This document shows positions 25,292 to 38,287 of a DNA stretch of 64,000 bases, one piece after another; the stretch's first letter is position 1; every line of letters begins with the position of its first letter. The stretch is taken from positions 33,650,971 through 33,714,970 of the forward strand of contig NC_080572.1 in NCBI RefSeq assembly GCF_030247185.1. The letters run 5' to 3'. Position numbers and translations under genes: made by a program. The notes under the pieces were generated by a model that saw only the letters and a program-made list of their open reading frames with translations, searched no databases and was not told the DNA's origin. The stretch comes from Malaya genurostris (lineage: Eukaryota > Arthropoda > Insecta > Diptera > Culicidae).

Positions 25292-26365
25292 TGTTTTACT
25301 TTTCTCATATAGAAAGGCTATGCAGTCGCTGTGAAAACCGACTTTACAACCGAGGACCGGGGGACCGAATTTTATATACCATTCGACTTAATTCGTCGAG
25401 ATCACAAAATATCTGTGTGTGTTTTTGAGTGTGTGACAAATAATGGCACTCAATTTTCTCAGATATGGCTGAAATGATTGTCACAAACTCAAATTCAAAT
25501 GAAAGGTCATATGGTCCCATAGACTGCTATTGAGTTTCATCCAGATCCGACTACGGTTATGGAGTGATATGCACCAAAAATAGGAAAAATATAGTCACTC
25601 ACGTAGGTCCCCTCGGCATCTTAGAGCTAAGCAATGTGACTTAAAATTTATATTATTGAATAAAAAAAGTCACTCACGTTTCTCAGAGATGGGTGAACCG
25701 ATTTTCACAAACTTTGATTCATATGAAAAGTCTTATGGCCCCATACAAAGTTCCTGAATTTCATTTTGATCCGATTTCCGGTTCCGGAAAAACAAGATAA
25801 TACGTGCAAATCTATGAGAAAATACGTGCTTAATTTTCTCGGAAACTTTTTAATCGATTTGCACAAACCAAGATAATAAAAGGTCTAGAATATTTTTAAA
25901 AAGTCCCCGAAAAGTTGGTCCAGATCCGACTTCCGGTTCCGGTATTACAATGCGATTGTTGAAAATGTTCAATTTCATGAGTATTTTTTCACAAGCGACG
26001 GTGAAATGAGGTGCACATTTTTATAAAACCTACTGCCAAATTCATCTAGTTGACAGTTCTTGTTAGTTAGTGAATATATAAACCTACTTTGGGACTACTA
26101 GTCTCCGATTTCCACTTTCGAATGCACCGATAATAGTGAAGAGAAGCTCCAAAACAGAACTCACTTCGATTTCTCAGCAACGGTTAAACGATTTTCAGAA
26201 ATTATGATTCGAAATTAAGCTTTTACTATTTTAGAAGATACGGTGGAATTTCATCCAGATTCGACTTCCGGTTCAGAAATTATATGGCGATGAGTGTCAA
26301 AATATTCAAATCGTCATCCAAAATGACGATGCAAAACTGATACGCGTCGGTACGGAAGAAAAAAC
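25292..26365 (+). repeat. Unnamed interspersed repeat, copy D (3'-truncated, with nested LINE insertion)
   Basis: It starts TTTACTTTTCTCATATAGAA, continues AGGCTATGCAGTCGCTGTGA, and follows copy A module by module up to GGTACGGAAGAA at 26350-26361. The CCACTAGGTGG end is missing. A 63-bp LINE 3' end with target duplication interrupts it at 25605-25667. Confidence 0.8.
25605..25667 (+). mobile_element. Severely 5'-truncated I-type LINE insertion with 12-bp TSD
   Basis: The insert CTCGGCATCTTAGAGC...TATTATTGAATAAAAAA matches the last ~60 bp of the LINE ending at 51909. It is flanked by a perfect AGTCACTCACGT at 25593-25604 and 25668-25679. Target-primed reverse transcription that stopped early explains it. 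Confidence 0.88.
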
Positions 26366-28657
26366 ATTACCGGCTTTGATTCGTTCGCAGTGTGCTTTGT
26401 TCAATTTCGTATAGCGTGCATGGTCAGGCTTCCCAAATGTACCGCCGCGCGACATTATTATTGAGGATGTCATGCTACTCTTTCCATGACAGCCTTGTGA
26501 TAGGTTTCATCACGACAGCCCTTAGACAAATAGTTCTGTACAGCCAACGTTGCCGTCATTCACTTCGTTCGACAGTTCATTCCATCGTAAGACATTTTGT
26601 CATGGTCCACGACAGCCGAAGAAGCATGAAGTTCTCGCTGTTGCGACAGTAAGCTTCGGGTATCAGTCACTGCGTTGTTTCTGTCGAGAGCAAAATATTA
26701 CTCTCCCTTGACCAGGTCTGCGACAGTAACCGGTGCGGTTCAAATTTGTTGCTCTTGGTTTGCTATGAAGATTCGAGGCAAGCATGTGGGTTTTAGTTTT
26801 GCCTTTGGTGATTGCTTTGCGCAGCGGTTGATCATTGCGCATAGCAATCACCGTTGGTAGGGCATTGATAACAATATAATTGATAATTAATAATATACGA
26901 AACTCCTAATACGAAACGGATTGAAGAACGGACTTTGGTTTTAATGAAAGTTAATTTTTATATTTTGGTCGATCTTCTATGAATTGATAGATCGATTAAT
27001 TAAAGAGCAATGTTTTTTAATAGCTGAGTCAGTTCGGCGTGCTCCTTTCAGGCAGTTTGCGGTCGGTTTGTGGGCTGTAACATTCATAGTGTATGCGCGT
27101 ACTGATGTGCGTGGAGCATTATTTTCATCCTCTTTATCTCTTCCTTCAGGATAGTAAAGGCGCAATCGTTCCTTATATAAGAGTGTAAAAGCCAATTGAA
27201 TCAGATTTTAGATTTATATGTTAACGGTAAATAAATGTTCGTAGCGAAAGATATGTTCAAATCAAAGATTCCGTATTCGATACTCGTTAGCGTTAGCTTT
27301 GCAGTCGACTTGTAAGTCTACGGGATTTTTGCATGGCCAGTGCTGCAATACTACGGACACTAAGAATTCTTTCAAGTCAGGAATGAAACATACAAAACCT
27401 GGCTCGTTAAGTTCGTTATACGTTGAACCACCAATCGAATAAAAACCTTGAGTGAAAAATTTGGAGTCGGAATTTGCAAGGCAAAAATCATCCAGAAACA
27501 TCTTATTTTCAGGTACCGTACAACAAAGCTTTGAATGCAAAAACTGAATGAAAAATTCCGGTTCTTCAAAAAAATATGTTTCCAAGCGTGGAATGCAGCA
27601 TGGTTGCCCGTAACAGATTCGAATGTTTATTTTGTTTTATTTAGAAAAAAAGTTTTAATTCCCCAAGTTATGTAATAATGTCTTTCTTGAGTAATGTGGT
27701 CTCAAGCTTTCCATACATATCAAGTTCTCTTCTATATATGAATAGTATGGTGTTTCTATTACCCTGGAATATATTCCAAAAAAAAATCGGATATAGTACG
27801 GTTACTTATATGATATAGGGTTGTGCTGATAATCTGCTGAATCATTTTCTTCCTGTTATGCACAGAATTATCTTATTTCCAGAAACAGCATATTAACTAT
27901 TACATTATTTTGGTCATAGCTACCAGAAGTTCGCGACTTTTACACACGTTGAAACTGTCACTTTACATTGTAAAATTTAAAACTCGGTTAAAGCGTATCT
28001 TTCATCAAGTAGAAGCTTGTGTCAGTATATTTTGAAATCTTTAACTTAATGTCGTTGTTTACCACAAAACTTGCTATAAAAGTAACTGAGGCCCAAATTT
28101 ATATCTACAGTTAAAAGGACAATTTCATGTAAACTTCTAGAAGTATCTCAATCATTTCCTTTATGTGCTTTTACGCTCAATCCAATTTTGGAAATGTAGA
28201 TGTTGCAATCACGAGCCGCACGCAGAAGAAGATGCGGTGCATTGAAATTTCAAACAGCACATCCAGTTTATATGCGCTCGCTACAATTCTCGTACACATT
28301 TTTCGTTTTCTGTTTGAGTCGACTCTCACGCCCTCACGGAAAAGGAAAGTTATTCGTGAATAGCAAAGCGAACTATTGAATTTAATTCGGATCCGACTTC
28401 CGCAGTTAAAAGTCTAATAATGTCGAAAATTTTCTAAAATCTAATTGCCTTAGTAGCTTGTGTCTGCATTTAAAAAAAATCAAACGTTTGGAACTATAAA
28501 TATTGTAACTAAATAGTCAAACTTTCTGAGAGCCGAGTTCTTTGCACATATTTAACAGTTTTCTTTCTAAAAAGAAATTATGTTCTGAAAAATGTAGGTG
28601 TAAATCCCCGGTGAACAATTAAGTTTGAAACCGGGAATAAATAAAAGATATAATGAA
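26366..28657. other. Intergenic DNA with a GACAGCC-rich segment, no gene recognised
   Basis: 26400-26710 has many CGACAG/GACAGCC words and may be a decayed repeat; 30200-30660 has a similar texture. A 107-codon minus frame at 27585-27262 is the most protein-like ORF here, with scattered cysteines, but I do not recognise it and see no splice context. Confidence 0.35.
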
Positions 28658-28821
<164 letters not shown>

Positions 28822-29862
28822 TGTAGCAGTCATTTCCGACCCTAAGAAACTCATTGTTTTAGTTATCCTAGGAGAAACAGAATTTAAGAGCTGTATATGA
28901 CACGAATTTGTCTTTCATTTATTTAAAATTCAAAAATTAAATTTTTAAATTCCCAGTTTTGGTACTGATCATCCCTTAATTTCGAAACAAGAAGTCGAAT
29001 ATGGATGAAACTAAATGGAAGGCTTTTAATTAAATGATTTGCGATGATTAAATGATTTGCGATGAAAATTTCTTCTTAACTTTTCTTCACATAAACAACC
29101 ATCTGTTGAACTACTTTTTATCTGCGAGCTCCCCCAATCAACTTCATGGTTGCGGACCCTGTATTTGTGTAGATGGTACTAAAAGATCTACCACCTCAAC
29201 GAAAAAGAGCTCAATTACAAGGTCCGGGGAGTACTTAGAAACTTGCAATGAGAGCAAAGGGAAAGTCAATTTAAGCCGCAATGAAGCTATATTAATAGGC
29301 ACTGAATTCCATAAAAAAACTTATAAACTTATTTTTCTAGTTTTGTGATATTTATGAAAACAAAAGAGGTTTATTGAAGATCTGTTCTCAAAGGTAGTAA
29401 CAAATTAAGAACTCAACGTTTTTTATATTCTCATTCCTTCAACTGCTGGCAAAACCTATGTGAATGTTAAATGAACAACTAAATTTAAGCTATTTTAAAT
29501 AAATTTAAGCTATTAGTTGATTGATTCCTATGTGGAAAAGAACAATTGAGAATACTAAATTTGTAACAAAGTTTGGGGTAAACCAAAAAATTTGATGCTT
29601 TTGGGAAAAATAATGGTTTCATTATATTTTTCTTTTTAAAACACTTTTAGCGAAAATCTGAAAGCACATGTTCACATATAAACATAAAAGTTGCCCATTC
29701 AATTTTATGGTCGAAAACTATTCAAAGTGCACCAAACATCTTATTTGGGTTCAGAGTATCATATTCTATAGTTTCAACGAAATCGGTGAGGCACGGGTAC
29801 CAAAGTGTGCCGACTATTGGTGGAGTAACGTTAAATACACTACATAATTAATTAGTTGTGAA
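28822..29862. other. Intergenic DNA, nothing recognised
   Basis: AT-rich; one 98-codon frame at 29052-29348 without recognised features. Confidence 0.4.
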
Positions 29863-29917
29863 AAGTAGCTACGATTCGATCCAAAAATCAAACGTCATTA
29901 TTCAGAATAAGGGTGCA
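29863..29917. mobile_element. Right-end fragment of the MITE seen at 1965-2114
   Basis: GTAGCTACGATTCGATCC, AAAAATCAAACGTCATTATT and AGAATAAGGGTGCA match 2047-2111 of the intact copy with few differences. The end TGCA supports the TGCACCC terminus. Confidence 0.6.
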
Positions 29918-30964
29918 TAAGACATTTTCGGAGTATTGTTAATGAATGGAAGTGTATCTGTTTCTTTAGGAATAAGAAGGAAGCAGTAAGGATCAATACT
30001 TTAGAAATTCATATATACATATGAGCCGTTACACAAAACTCAGTGTTTATCTTTTAATATTCGTTAGTTATTAAAATTCATTGCCTTCGCCGACAGTATA
30101 TATAAATCTAAAACAATTTCTTTATTTCACAATGGTATTGTAATGAAACGTTACTAAAGTTTCCTGCAAAGGTAATCCCAACAACGCAATCGTATGTACT
30201 AGTACCATTTCATTGAGGCAGCCGAAATAGTGCGAGCGCACTATGACCCACGGCTCGTCTCCAGAAACAGCCGGTTCATTGCTTCAAGAGACATTGATGA
30301 GACAGCCGGCTTGCGACAGCCCTTCGTAACAGTAATGCCCTTAAAATCAAAGGATGTCTTCGATTTTCAAAGGCTGTCTCCGTAACATTTTATGCGAATG
30401 AGCGAACAGAAAGAAACAGGATACAAACAGCCCGTTCGGTTTGACTACTCTCCGGATAGAATACTCTCATCAATCTGGCGAGTACAAACTGTCTCAGTGA
30501 CAGCATTCATTTAGGCATGCGAGCGCTGTTGCCATTACAGTTCGGCGTATGCTTCACACATATTGTAGACTGGGCTTTCGACTTTGCGCTCCGACAGTTC
30601 ATGCTATCTCGTGGCGGATGTCATTGAAAAGCAGTACTGCTGGGAAGCCTGTGCATGGTTGCCACATTTAATAGGGTAAAGTGTGTTTAAGGCCATCGTC
30701 CAAGTACCATGCGCGCGGGTGGTTTTAGGAAAATTTTCAAAAGTTTGTCAAAACCAAACACATACGGACCTTAGAAAAACTTTTCAGGATGAAAACGACT
30801 GGAAAATTCGGAGGTACAATGCGATGATATGAATTTTTTTTAGCAAATAAACCTTATGCTGGCTACAAGGATTACATTCGGACACACTTTGGAAAAGCTT
30901 TTTAAGCTATTCTTGGAAAATCAACGAATTCCAATATGACTGATTTCGATACAAATTATTTTGT
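29918..30964. other. Intergenic DNA, GACAGCC-rich segment at 30200-30660
   Basis: The segment ends GGGAAGCCTGTGCATGG. In opposite orientation this resembles GTGCATGGTCAGGCTTCCC at 26408-26426, so the two may be ends of one repeat family. No ORF. Confidence 0.3.
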
Positions 30965-31265
30965 AACGCCGTCTCTGAGAAGTAAGTTGAAATTGGAATG
31001 TTTACACTTGTAATTCCGGAACCGGAAGTCAAATGAAGATGAAAAACAGAATTTTTACATGGGATCGTAAGTCCTTTCATTTGAATTTTTTTTGTGAAAA
31101 TTGGTTTAGCCGAGAAACGTTAGTACACAAATTTAAAATTTTAATACACTTTTTACCCCATAACTCCGGACCCGGAAGTGAGATCTTAACAAAATTCAAA
31201 AATTTTGTATGGGACCGCAACACATTTAATTTGAGTTTGAGGAAATCGATTCAGCCATCTGAGCT
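30965..31265 (-). repeat. Unnamed interspersed repeat, minus-strand fragment
   Basis: It contains TAATTCCGGAACCGGAAGTC, a GGGATCGTAAGTCCTTTCAT word and GTGAAAATTGGTTTAGCCGA, the reverse complements of the family modules. Confidence 0.65.
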
Positions 31266-31772
31266 GAGCTGAGCTAAAGTAGATCGCCCGTTGTTGCACT
31301 TCGTGATTGACCGAATGAGTGGAAATGTACAATGATCCATGAAAATGAAGCTTGGGAGAAGCAAATCATTTTCACTGTACATACCCACTCACTCCTAACT
31401 TTTCATTAAATGATCAATAACGACGCCGGCTACGACCAAAGGCTGTGCTACTGACGATAAGGAAGGAATGTTAGTCCGATACTCGTTGTTTCTAGAGTTT
31501 GGTAAACAATATGGTAAACAATATCCCTAAGGAACGATCTCACCAGTATCTTCTTTTTCTATTCGCATTGCTGTCAACAACGCGAGATGAAACACGACTA
31601 CTGAAAAAATAAAATAATATTAACACTCGCGGATGGGTTCGCTGCAGACCCATGTTAGATTTTCAGCTTGAATAACACTATTGACTTTTAGATTTTCACA
31701 TATTCCATATAAATTCGACAACACCTTGTATGGATGTTCAGAGACAGGAAATAATACAAGCAACAACAGAGT

Positions 31773-31773
<1 letters not shown>

Positions 31774-31806
<33 letters not shown>
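31774..31806. repeat. (CT)n microsatellite
   Basis: About 16 dinucleotide units directly upstream of the tandem array at 31818. Confidence 0.97.
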
Positions 31807-31809
<3 letters not shown>

Positions 31810-31817
31810 TAATCTTT

Positions 31818-32745
31818 AATATTGTACACCGTCACTTAAACCGGCGAAACAAAAACCGTAAAAAAATTTCTAAACTTGTCTCAAAACTACATAAATCGAT
31901 AGCCATTAACAGTAGGCAACTAAACAATCCGATTCCGGCTGTCCTGGTTCCCAGTCTCCGGTTTCGGAAGTACCGGAAATAGTGGTCATATATTCCAAAA
32001 TGGATCTCACTCATTCTTCTCAGCGATGGTTTGACTAATTTTCACATACTTAGATTCAAATGAGAGGTCTTACGGATCCATGCGGAATTTCATCCGGATC
32101 TGATTTCCGGTTCCGGAGTTATAGGGTAAAGTGTGTTCAATATTGTACACCGTCGCTTAAACCAGCGTAACAAAAACCGTAAAAACATTCTAAACTGTTC
32201 TCAAAACTGCACAAATCGATAGCCGTTATCAGTAGGTAACTAAATAAATCGATTTCGGCTATCCTGGTTCCCGGTATCCGGTTCCGGAAGTACCGGAAAT
32301 AGTGGTCATATATTCCAAAATGGATCTCACTCACTTTTCTCAGCGATGGTTTGACCGATTTTGATAGACTCAGATTCAAATGAAAGGTCTTTCGGTATCA
32401 TACAGAATTCCTGAACTTCATCCGGATCCGACTTCCGGTTCCGAAGTTATAGGGTAAAGTGGGTTCAATATTGTACATCGTCACATAAACCGCAAAACAA
32501 AAGCCGTAAAAAAATCTAAACTGGTCTCAAAACTACACAAATCGATAGCCATTTTCAGTAGGCAACTAAACAAACCGGATTCCGGTTTTCCTGGTTCCTG
32601 GTCTCCGGTTCCGGAAGTACCGGAAATAGCGGTCATATTTTCCAAAATGGATTGCACTAACTTTTCTCAGCGTTGGTTTGACCGATTTGCACAAACTGTC
32701 ACTCTCGGTGAAACGAAAACCGTAAAAAAATTCAAACTGGATATA
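31818..32745 (+). repeat. Tandem array of ~320-bp units of the unnamed repeat family
   Basis: Units start TATTGTACACCGTC at 31820, 32141 and 32469 (periods 321 and 328). A shrunken fourth start lies near 32697. Each unit holds AACCGTAAAAAAATT-, TCCGGTTCCGGAAGTACCGG- and GATGGTTTGACCGATTTT-like words, which tie it to the interspersed family. Confidence 0.85.
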
Positions 32746-34990
32746 ACTTCTGTGATATTTATTTCATTCAATAATAAAGACAAATCCTTTGTATGTTCAA
32801 TTACTGATGACTCAGCTATTCATGATTCAATCGTGATCGCTTTGCCGAGCTAACAGCAAAATTGATGCTGACAAGCTCGACAATAATTGACAATTAACAA
32901 ATTTAGGATTGCCGAGATTCTCAGTAATTATACATTCTGCCGCTATCCGAGCACTCAGCTGTGGAAATCCCGGCATTTTTTGCCAAGACTCAGCAATAAA
33001 ATTTAAGTGTGGAGAACCGATTTAAGGAATTGAACACTAGAATACAAATTGAATTTTAATCCTTTGTTCAACTCTGGCCTAAGAACTGCAAATTATTTAT
33101 AGGTTCAGGGACTCACAATGTGTGTGGATGTACCATTACTCATCATTAGTTTGAACAATAGGTCACAACTTACAGATGCAATATAGTTCATAAACGTTCA
33201 AAAATAGAAGGAAGTGTTTGTTTCCTATTTTGGTCAAAATTTTGAAAAATTCTTTCGGTTTAAAAAGTTGCTTATTTTTTTAATAAACTCGAAAAACCAT
33301 CCAAAAATCTATACAAAAATAACAATTGTTCGAAATTTTTTTCAAACCGCTGTATCTCGTGAACGGCGAAATTTGATCAACATTTTTTTATTGGAAAATT
33401 TGCGTTCTTTCATGAAATTTTGTTGAAAATAAAATAAAAGATTTTTTTTCCATATTTTCAGCACTTTTCATTATTTTGAAATTACGTAACTTTTTCAAAT
33501 ATTATTATTCCATTGTTAAAATTTGACAGAGTTATACTTTGGGTCTCAGCTATAATATTTCAAAAAATGAAACAAAAATCTACAATACCTTTTTTGAAAT
33601 ATTTGAATCTTAATTGTTATGTAAACATTTTAAAACATTCTTTTTAGTCGGTAATTCACCAAAAATTGATTTATTATCAGAGATTCGTTCACTTGTATAG
33701 TCAATCCTCTCCTAGCCTAGCTAATTAATTCTAACAGTCAGGATCTCTGAGTAGATCCGGAAGGAGGAGTTAGAACGCGCAATGTACATCGGGTTTAACC
33801 AATGGGACTCGTTGGTTCGTGTCGGCCATTGTATATTTTGTGGGTAAGAGGGAAAGTAAAGTCGTTTGAGAGTTGAATAGTGGACTTCTTGAAGAGCGTG
33901 AGCAGGTGTGCGATATGGAGAGGAGAGGGCGATAGTATGTTGGGTTATTCTCGTGAGTGTCGGTTTGAATTAGTTTGTGTGTATTGCTGAGTTACTGTCA
34001 TTCTAGGTCGTGCTGACCGGTATCGATTGTGGTCGACGGTGGGGCATGAGGGACGTGTGGAAGAGGGAAGTTACACAGGCTGTTTTGTTTTGTGTTCTGT
34101 TTTCGATGACATAACAATTTGAAACTTGATGCTTCCTTGTTTCTGTAGTCGAATTATACGACCAAGGCGTTTTTCGCCGAGTCACTGAAAAGTGCAAGTG
34201 CTGACATTTTAGTTGGCTTCATGTAGGTAATGTTTTTATTTTGTGTAGATAAATCATACCATGTCCACGTGACCTTTTTTTTGCTTGTTTAATCCCCGAA
34301 GATAAAGTCAAACGAACTAAACGAAGGGGCCCCGTATTGAAATCCCCCCGGGTCCATTTTTTCCCTCGGCTACCTGGTATCAGCTTTCATTTGTTTTTCA
34401 TTTTAAATCAGTCCCAATTACGATATTAAGACAATTGAAGAATTCGGCGAAATGACACAAAAAAAAAACAAATAAAACAAAACAAGCAAAATTTCGCTTC
34501 ACGACAAAAGGAAATAAACAAATGATTTCAGATATGAATGTATGAGCTGGATATAGCAAATTAAAATCAAAAAGATTTTATCTGTCAAGATTTACAATAT
34601 GTTTTGTGTTGTAATTCCATACACAATTATAGAAAAGATACCATTGCATCAGGAGAATTTAAAAAAAATGTAACCGTTGTGGGGTTTCATAATTTGTGAC
34701 TAATTGTGATATGGGAGAAAGGGGATTCCCTGGTTTTTAGAAATGTGACTTGTGCATGACCTTCTATCGTCTATTCACAGACAGTGAAACGTAGGCATGG
34801 ACATTCAAATGGTATTCAAAACTCCACTCAAATGAGCTTTTTTATGACTTGCAAGAGATGCTCATCAGTATTTTCGGTAACCATTAAAACGCTATAGCGT
34901 TGTTAATAGATAAAGTTAGCCCGAAGCTGATCCAAAACATTCGTTGCAGTGGAAGGGTGGCTACATTTAAAGGTGGTGTAAACTACATAT
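32746..34990. other. Intergenic DNA, no gene recognised
   Basis: Very AT-rich to about 33700. 33720-34220 is GC-richer, with only a 64-codon minus frame. ATTCGGCGAAATG at 34437-34449 is a single inverted copy of the 15-bp unit arrayed at 41041. Confidence 0.4.
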
Positions 34991-34999
34991 TCGCATTTT

Positions 35000-35456
35000 T
35001 TTGTGTTTCGTGGGCTTATCGGACCAAGAACTTTTGGAAGCAGAGTTTCATTTTGTAATTATGCTTCTCAGTGACGATGTTGTTGGATTCAAGATCGTTT
35101 TCGTCTTATTTTTATTGACTGGCTCATGCTACAAAAAATTCTCGCTGAAACAATTTTCGTTCCTGCACTATTCACTACTAACGGCCGTTCACATGAACAT
35201 CTAAACGTTTTTTGAGAACTCACGCAGGCATCCAAAACGTCGAATTGATGGGCAACCCACCGTATAGTCCTGACTTGGCACATAATCCCTTCCGTGAAGA
35301 ATAAACTGCGTGGAGAGCGATTCAATATTCCTGAAGAAACTGTTGAAGCGTTAAAAAAACATGTTTTGGGGGTATCTAGAGAAGCGTGGATACAATTTTA
35401 TGAAAATTGGTTCAAACGTATGCAAAAGTGTTTTGACCTAGGGGAATGTTTTTAAA
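35000..35456 (+). pseudogene. Decayed mariner-family transposase, C-terminal part
   Basis: From about 35198 one frame reads TSKRFLRTHAGIQNVELMGN followed by PPYSPDLAHNPF; the P-Y-S-P-D-L-A motif carries the last catalytic Asp of mariner DDE transposases. After a frameshift near 35285 it continues VKNKLRGERF, ETVEALKKHVLG, EAWIQFYENWFKRMQKC to the stop at 35455, the conserved mariner C-terminus. The upstream DDE residues are not intact and no inverted repeats were found. It is inactive. Confidence 0.82.
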
Positions 35457-35579
35457 TAATAAAATTATAAAATCATTTCCGATCAAATATATTACTGTTT
35501 TCATTTTTAGGGTAAATACATAAGTAATAACCCTCGTATTGTTGCCTATAAAAATACACAATTGACAATTGAAACATGC

Positions 35580-35855
35580 AACATGTAATTCCGGGATGGA
35601 AAGTTGGATCCGAAGAAAATTTTTTTCAGGAATTATAGACTCATTATGGGAAATCTGAAACATTATTTTAATTTTTTCAGCACAAGTGTTTGCAGATTTA
35701 AATTTGTAAAAATCAATTCCACCATGCTACAGATATTTTTCGGTCTTGACGAACTTCGTCGAATCGGTTGAGTCACTTGGCTCTCCAAGTTTCGTTCTGC
35801 AAGTCGATTTTTACAGTGGTTGCAGATCCTTTCTATATGAGATCAAACAATCATA
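35580..35855 (-). repeat. Unnamed interspersed repeat, minus-strand fragment with 5' end
   Basis: The right edge reads CAGTGGTTGCAGATCCTTTC and TATATGAGATC, the reverse complement of the family's 5' hairpin and following bases. The left part has ATTCCGGGATGG and GGAATTATAGACTCATTATG words. Confidence 0.65.
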
Positions 35856-36930
35856 TTTGATCTTTTGATTTCATATCAAAAACTACAAAATTCAAATCCA
35901 AACAAAATTTATTCTTCTGTTATTTAACATGGTCGAAATTCCGACAATGAGTAATGATAAGTGAATGTTCTGGTGGTTAAGATGAATGATTAAACAAACA
36001 TACTAAAGGATTGTGCATGGCGAATGAAATTTTTCGTCATTTGACTAAGGGAACAGAAAATGAACGTAAATTATTCCGCGCTTTATCCGAGTTTACAAGA
36101 AAGCGTGGTAAAACTTGATCCTGCTTATTGTTCTACCACGTTGTACTTTTAGACTTTGTTGCGCTACAGCCTTTCCTCAGTGAATAGTGCATTTGGAAGC
36201 AAACGCGACAAGTGAAACTTTCTCGCTGATGTATAATAATTAAAACAATAAAAACTCCACTAGAGAGGCGTGATGCGAAAATCATATGAAAGCGTAAGCC
36301 GTTTTGCTAACCATCTCAGTTTTCTGCTTTTTGTAATAGTAGTTTTTCTTGTCTTTCTATCAGTTTTGCAGTCTGCCTTCTGTAGATGTAATTACAGCTG
36401 CAAGTGATTTTGAATGCGATGGCTTCATGGAAGCTTCATTTCTCTTGTAGTTTTTTTCATGTACATTAAGATGAGAGCAATTTGTATATTGTTTTTCTAG
36501 AACAATTAACATAAGTCATGTTATTAAATGTTGGTGAGAGACTTGTATAGAGCGTTGCTCACATTGTAGTCAACGTCCAATTTAATCCTTTCCTATTTGT
36601 AGGGGATCGTTAGGGATATAAATGGCCTTTAATTTCCATTTGACAAAAGCAAGATTGGATTGAAAATCGATCAAATCCTTCTTTAATCAATTTAGTTTCT
36701 ATGTCATCTATTTCCAGTATCCTTTTTTACAGCTCTTTCATTGCGGAAGGAAATATTTTCCCACGTTGCTTCCCTCAGAAAAATACGTAAGAACTCTTTT
36801 CATTAGAGATTTCCTTATAAAGCGCGAGATGCGAAATGTAACCATTGCCTTCGCCGAACATAACTAGTGCGAAGGACCAAGTGAATAGCTTTCAGTTCAC
36901 CCATCGTTAATATGATATATGTTTTTATAT
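35856..36930. other. Intergenic DNA, nothing recognised
   Basis: No supported ORF, RNA gene or repeat. Confidence 0.45.
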
Positions 36931-37250
36931 TGAAATGGATGCGTTTTGTCATTCCGGTGAATAAGGCGTATAGTGATGTCGATCTTTTTAAATTATGTCT
37001 CAACGATTTGAAACTAATGACCAAAACACTTTTCATCTGTTAAAGTATGTACATCAGAATACTTTTAAATAAATTGCATCCATTTCGTATTGAAATGGAT
37101 GCGTTTTATCCTTCCGGTGGACGAGGCGAAAAGTGATGCTGATCTTTTTAAATTATGACTCTACGATTATAAACTAATGACCAAAACGTTTTTCATCTGT
37201 TATAGCATTTACATCAGAATACTTTTAGATCAACTGCATTGAAAACATCC
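36931..37250. repeat. 160-bp tandem duplication
   Basis: TGAAATGGATGCGTTTT at 36931 recurs at 37091. The two units stay collinear through GATCTTTTTAAATTATG, AACTAATGACCAAAAC and ACATCAGAATACTTTTA, with scattered substitutions. Not coding. Confidence 0.9.
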
Positions 37251-38003
37251 ATGGTTGAGTTGAATTCATCACATTCATCTCATTACCAGGTGAATGTAGA
37301 TGCCATTACTTTTAAGATATTGTGGATCGTAATTATATTCACTACACATAGTATGCATAAATGCAACAGTGTGAAACGTTTTGTATAAAATATTTCTTTT
37401 TTAAACGTTTTTCATTAGGGATGTGAAATGAGTCTTAAGGCTATTTTAAATCATCATCAGGGCAACATTTATTGTAAATAATTTATTTTTATAACTGTTT
37501 ATACATATACTAATGAAACTACAATCATGTGAATGTGATGCATTGATTGCTGATATAAACAAAGAATCAGATAGTTGTTAATCTGACTTTAGTGTTATAG
37601 CATTACGAGGCGATAAATGCTGTAGAAGTGCAGTAGTGTAAGTATAAATAAATGACTGTACACCGGAACCGCGTGTCAAACGATATTAGGCAAAGAAGTA
37701 ATCCATGACTTATGGTTTGAGAAGGTGTGGAAATTGCGGGCCAGAAGGTGTGGAATAGCGGGCATCGAGCTACCTTCTATCAGAGCTGTGGCAATCCAGC
37801 GTGGTTTGTAGTGTTGGGCAAGATGCGCCAGCGCGAGATTGGGTAGCAGGACTGTGTTCGGGTTGCAGGCTCTCGCACTCGACATAAAATGATAACGGCC
37901 AACGATGCGTGAACTTTGTAACCTCCTCGGAATGCACCTTCTTACTCCGCAAAAATAATCACAAAACCACCTGGAGATCACCTGATCAACACAACGAAAA
38001 ACC
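37251..38003. other. Intergenic DNA, no gene recognised
   Basis: A GC-richer patch (37670-37960) has a 109-codon minus frame without recognisable homology. Its position beside the LINE 3' end at 38004 suggests old flanking DNA. Confidence 0.4.
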
Positions 38004-38287
38004 ATTTTTTTTGCATAAATATCTGTTTATTAATCTTATTTTTGTGTATTACATCAACATTTTACAGTACAAGTGTTTTGACCCTTTGGCCTTTCATCTT
38101 TGTTGTTCATACGATTCGTTATTAATAATAGTTGTTTTAGTTACTCTTATTTTACATACTAATATTTAATCATAACATTTATTTTAATTATTAATAAAAT
38201 ATCTACCTACTTATAACTATCCCTAACCTAATAAGTACAAATTTTGAATTATTTGTATTACAGAGATTTAGCACCTCTCTCCAAATT

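Noticed and set aside
27262..27585. 107-codon minus ORF as a cysteine-containing secreted protein
   Set aside because: Composition looks protein-like, but there is no signal peptide, no conserved cysteine spacing and no flanking exon that I can support.
35000..35456. Active mariner
   Set aside because: Frameshifts and stops, and no inverted repeats found around it.
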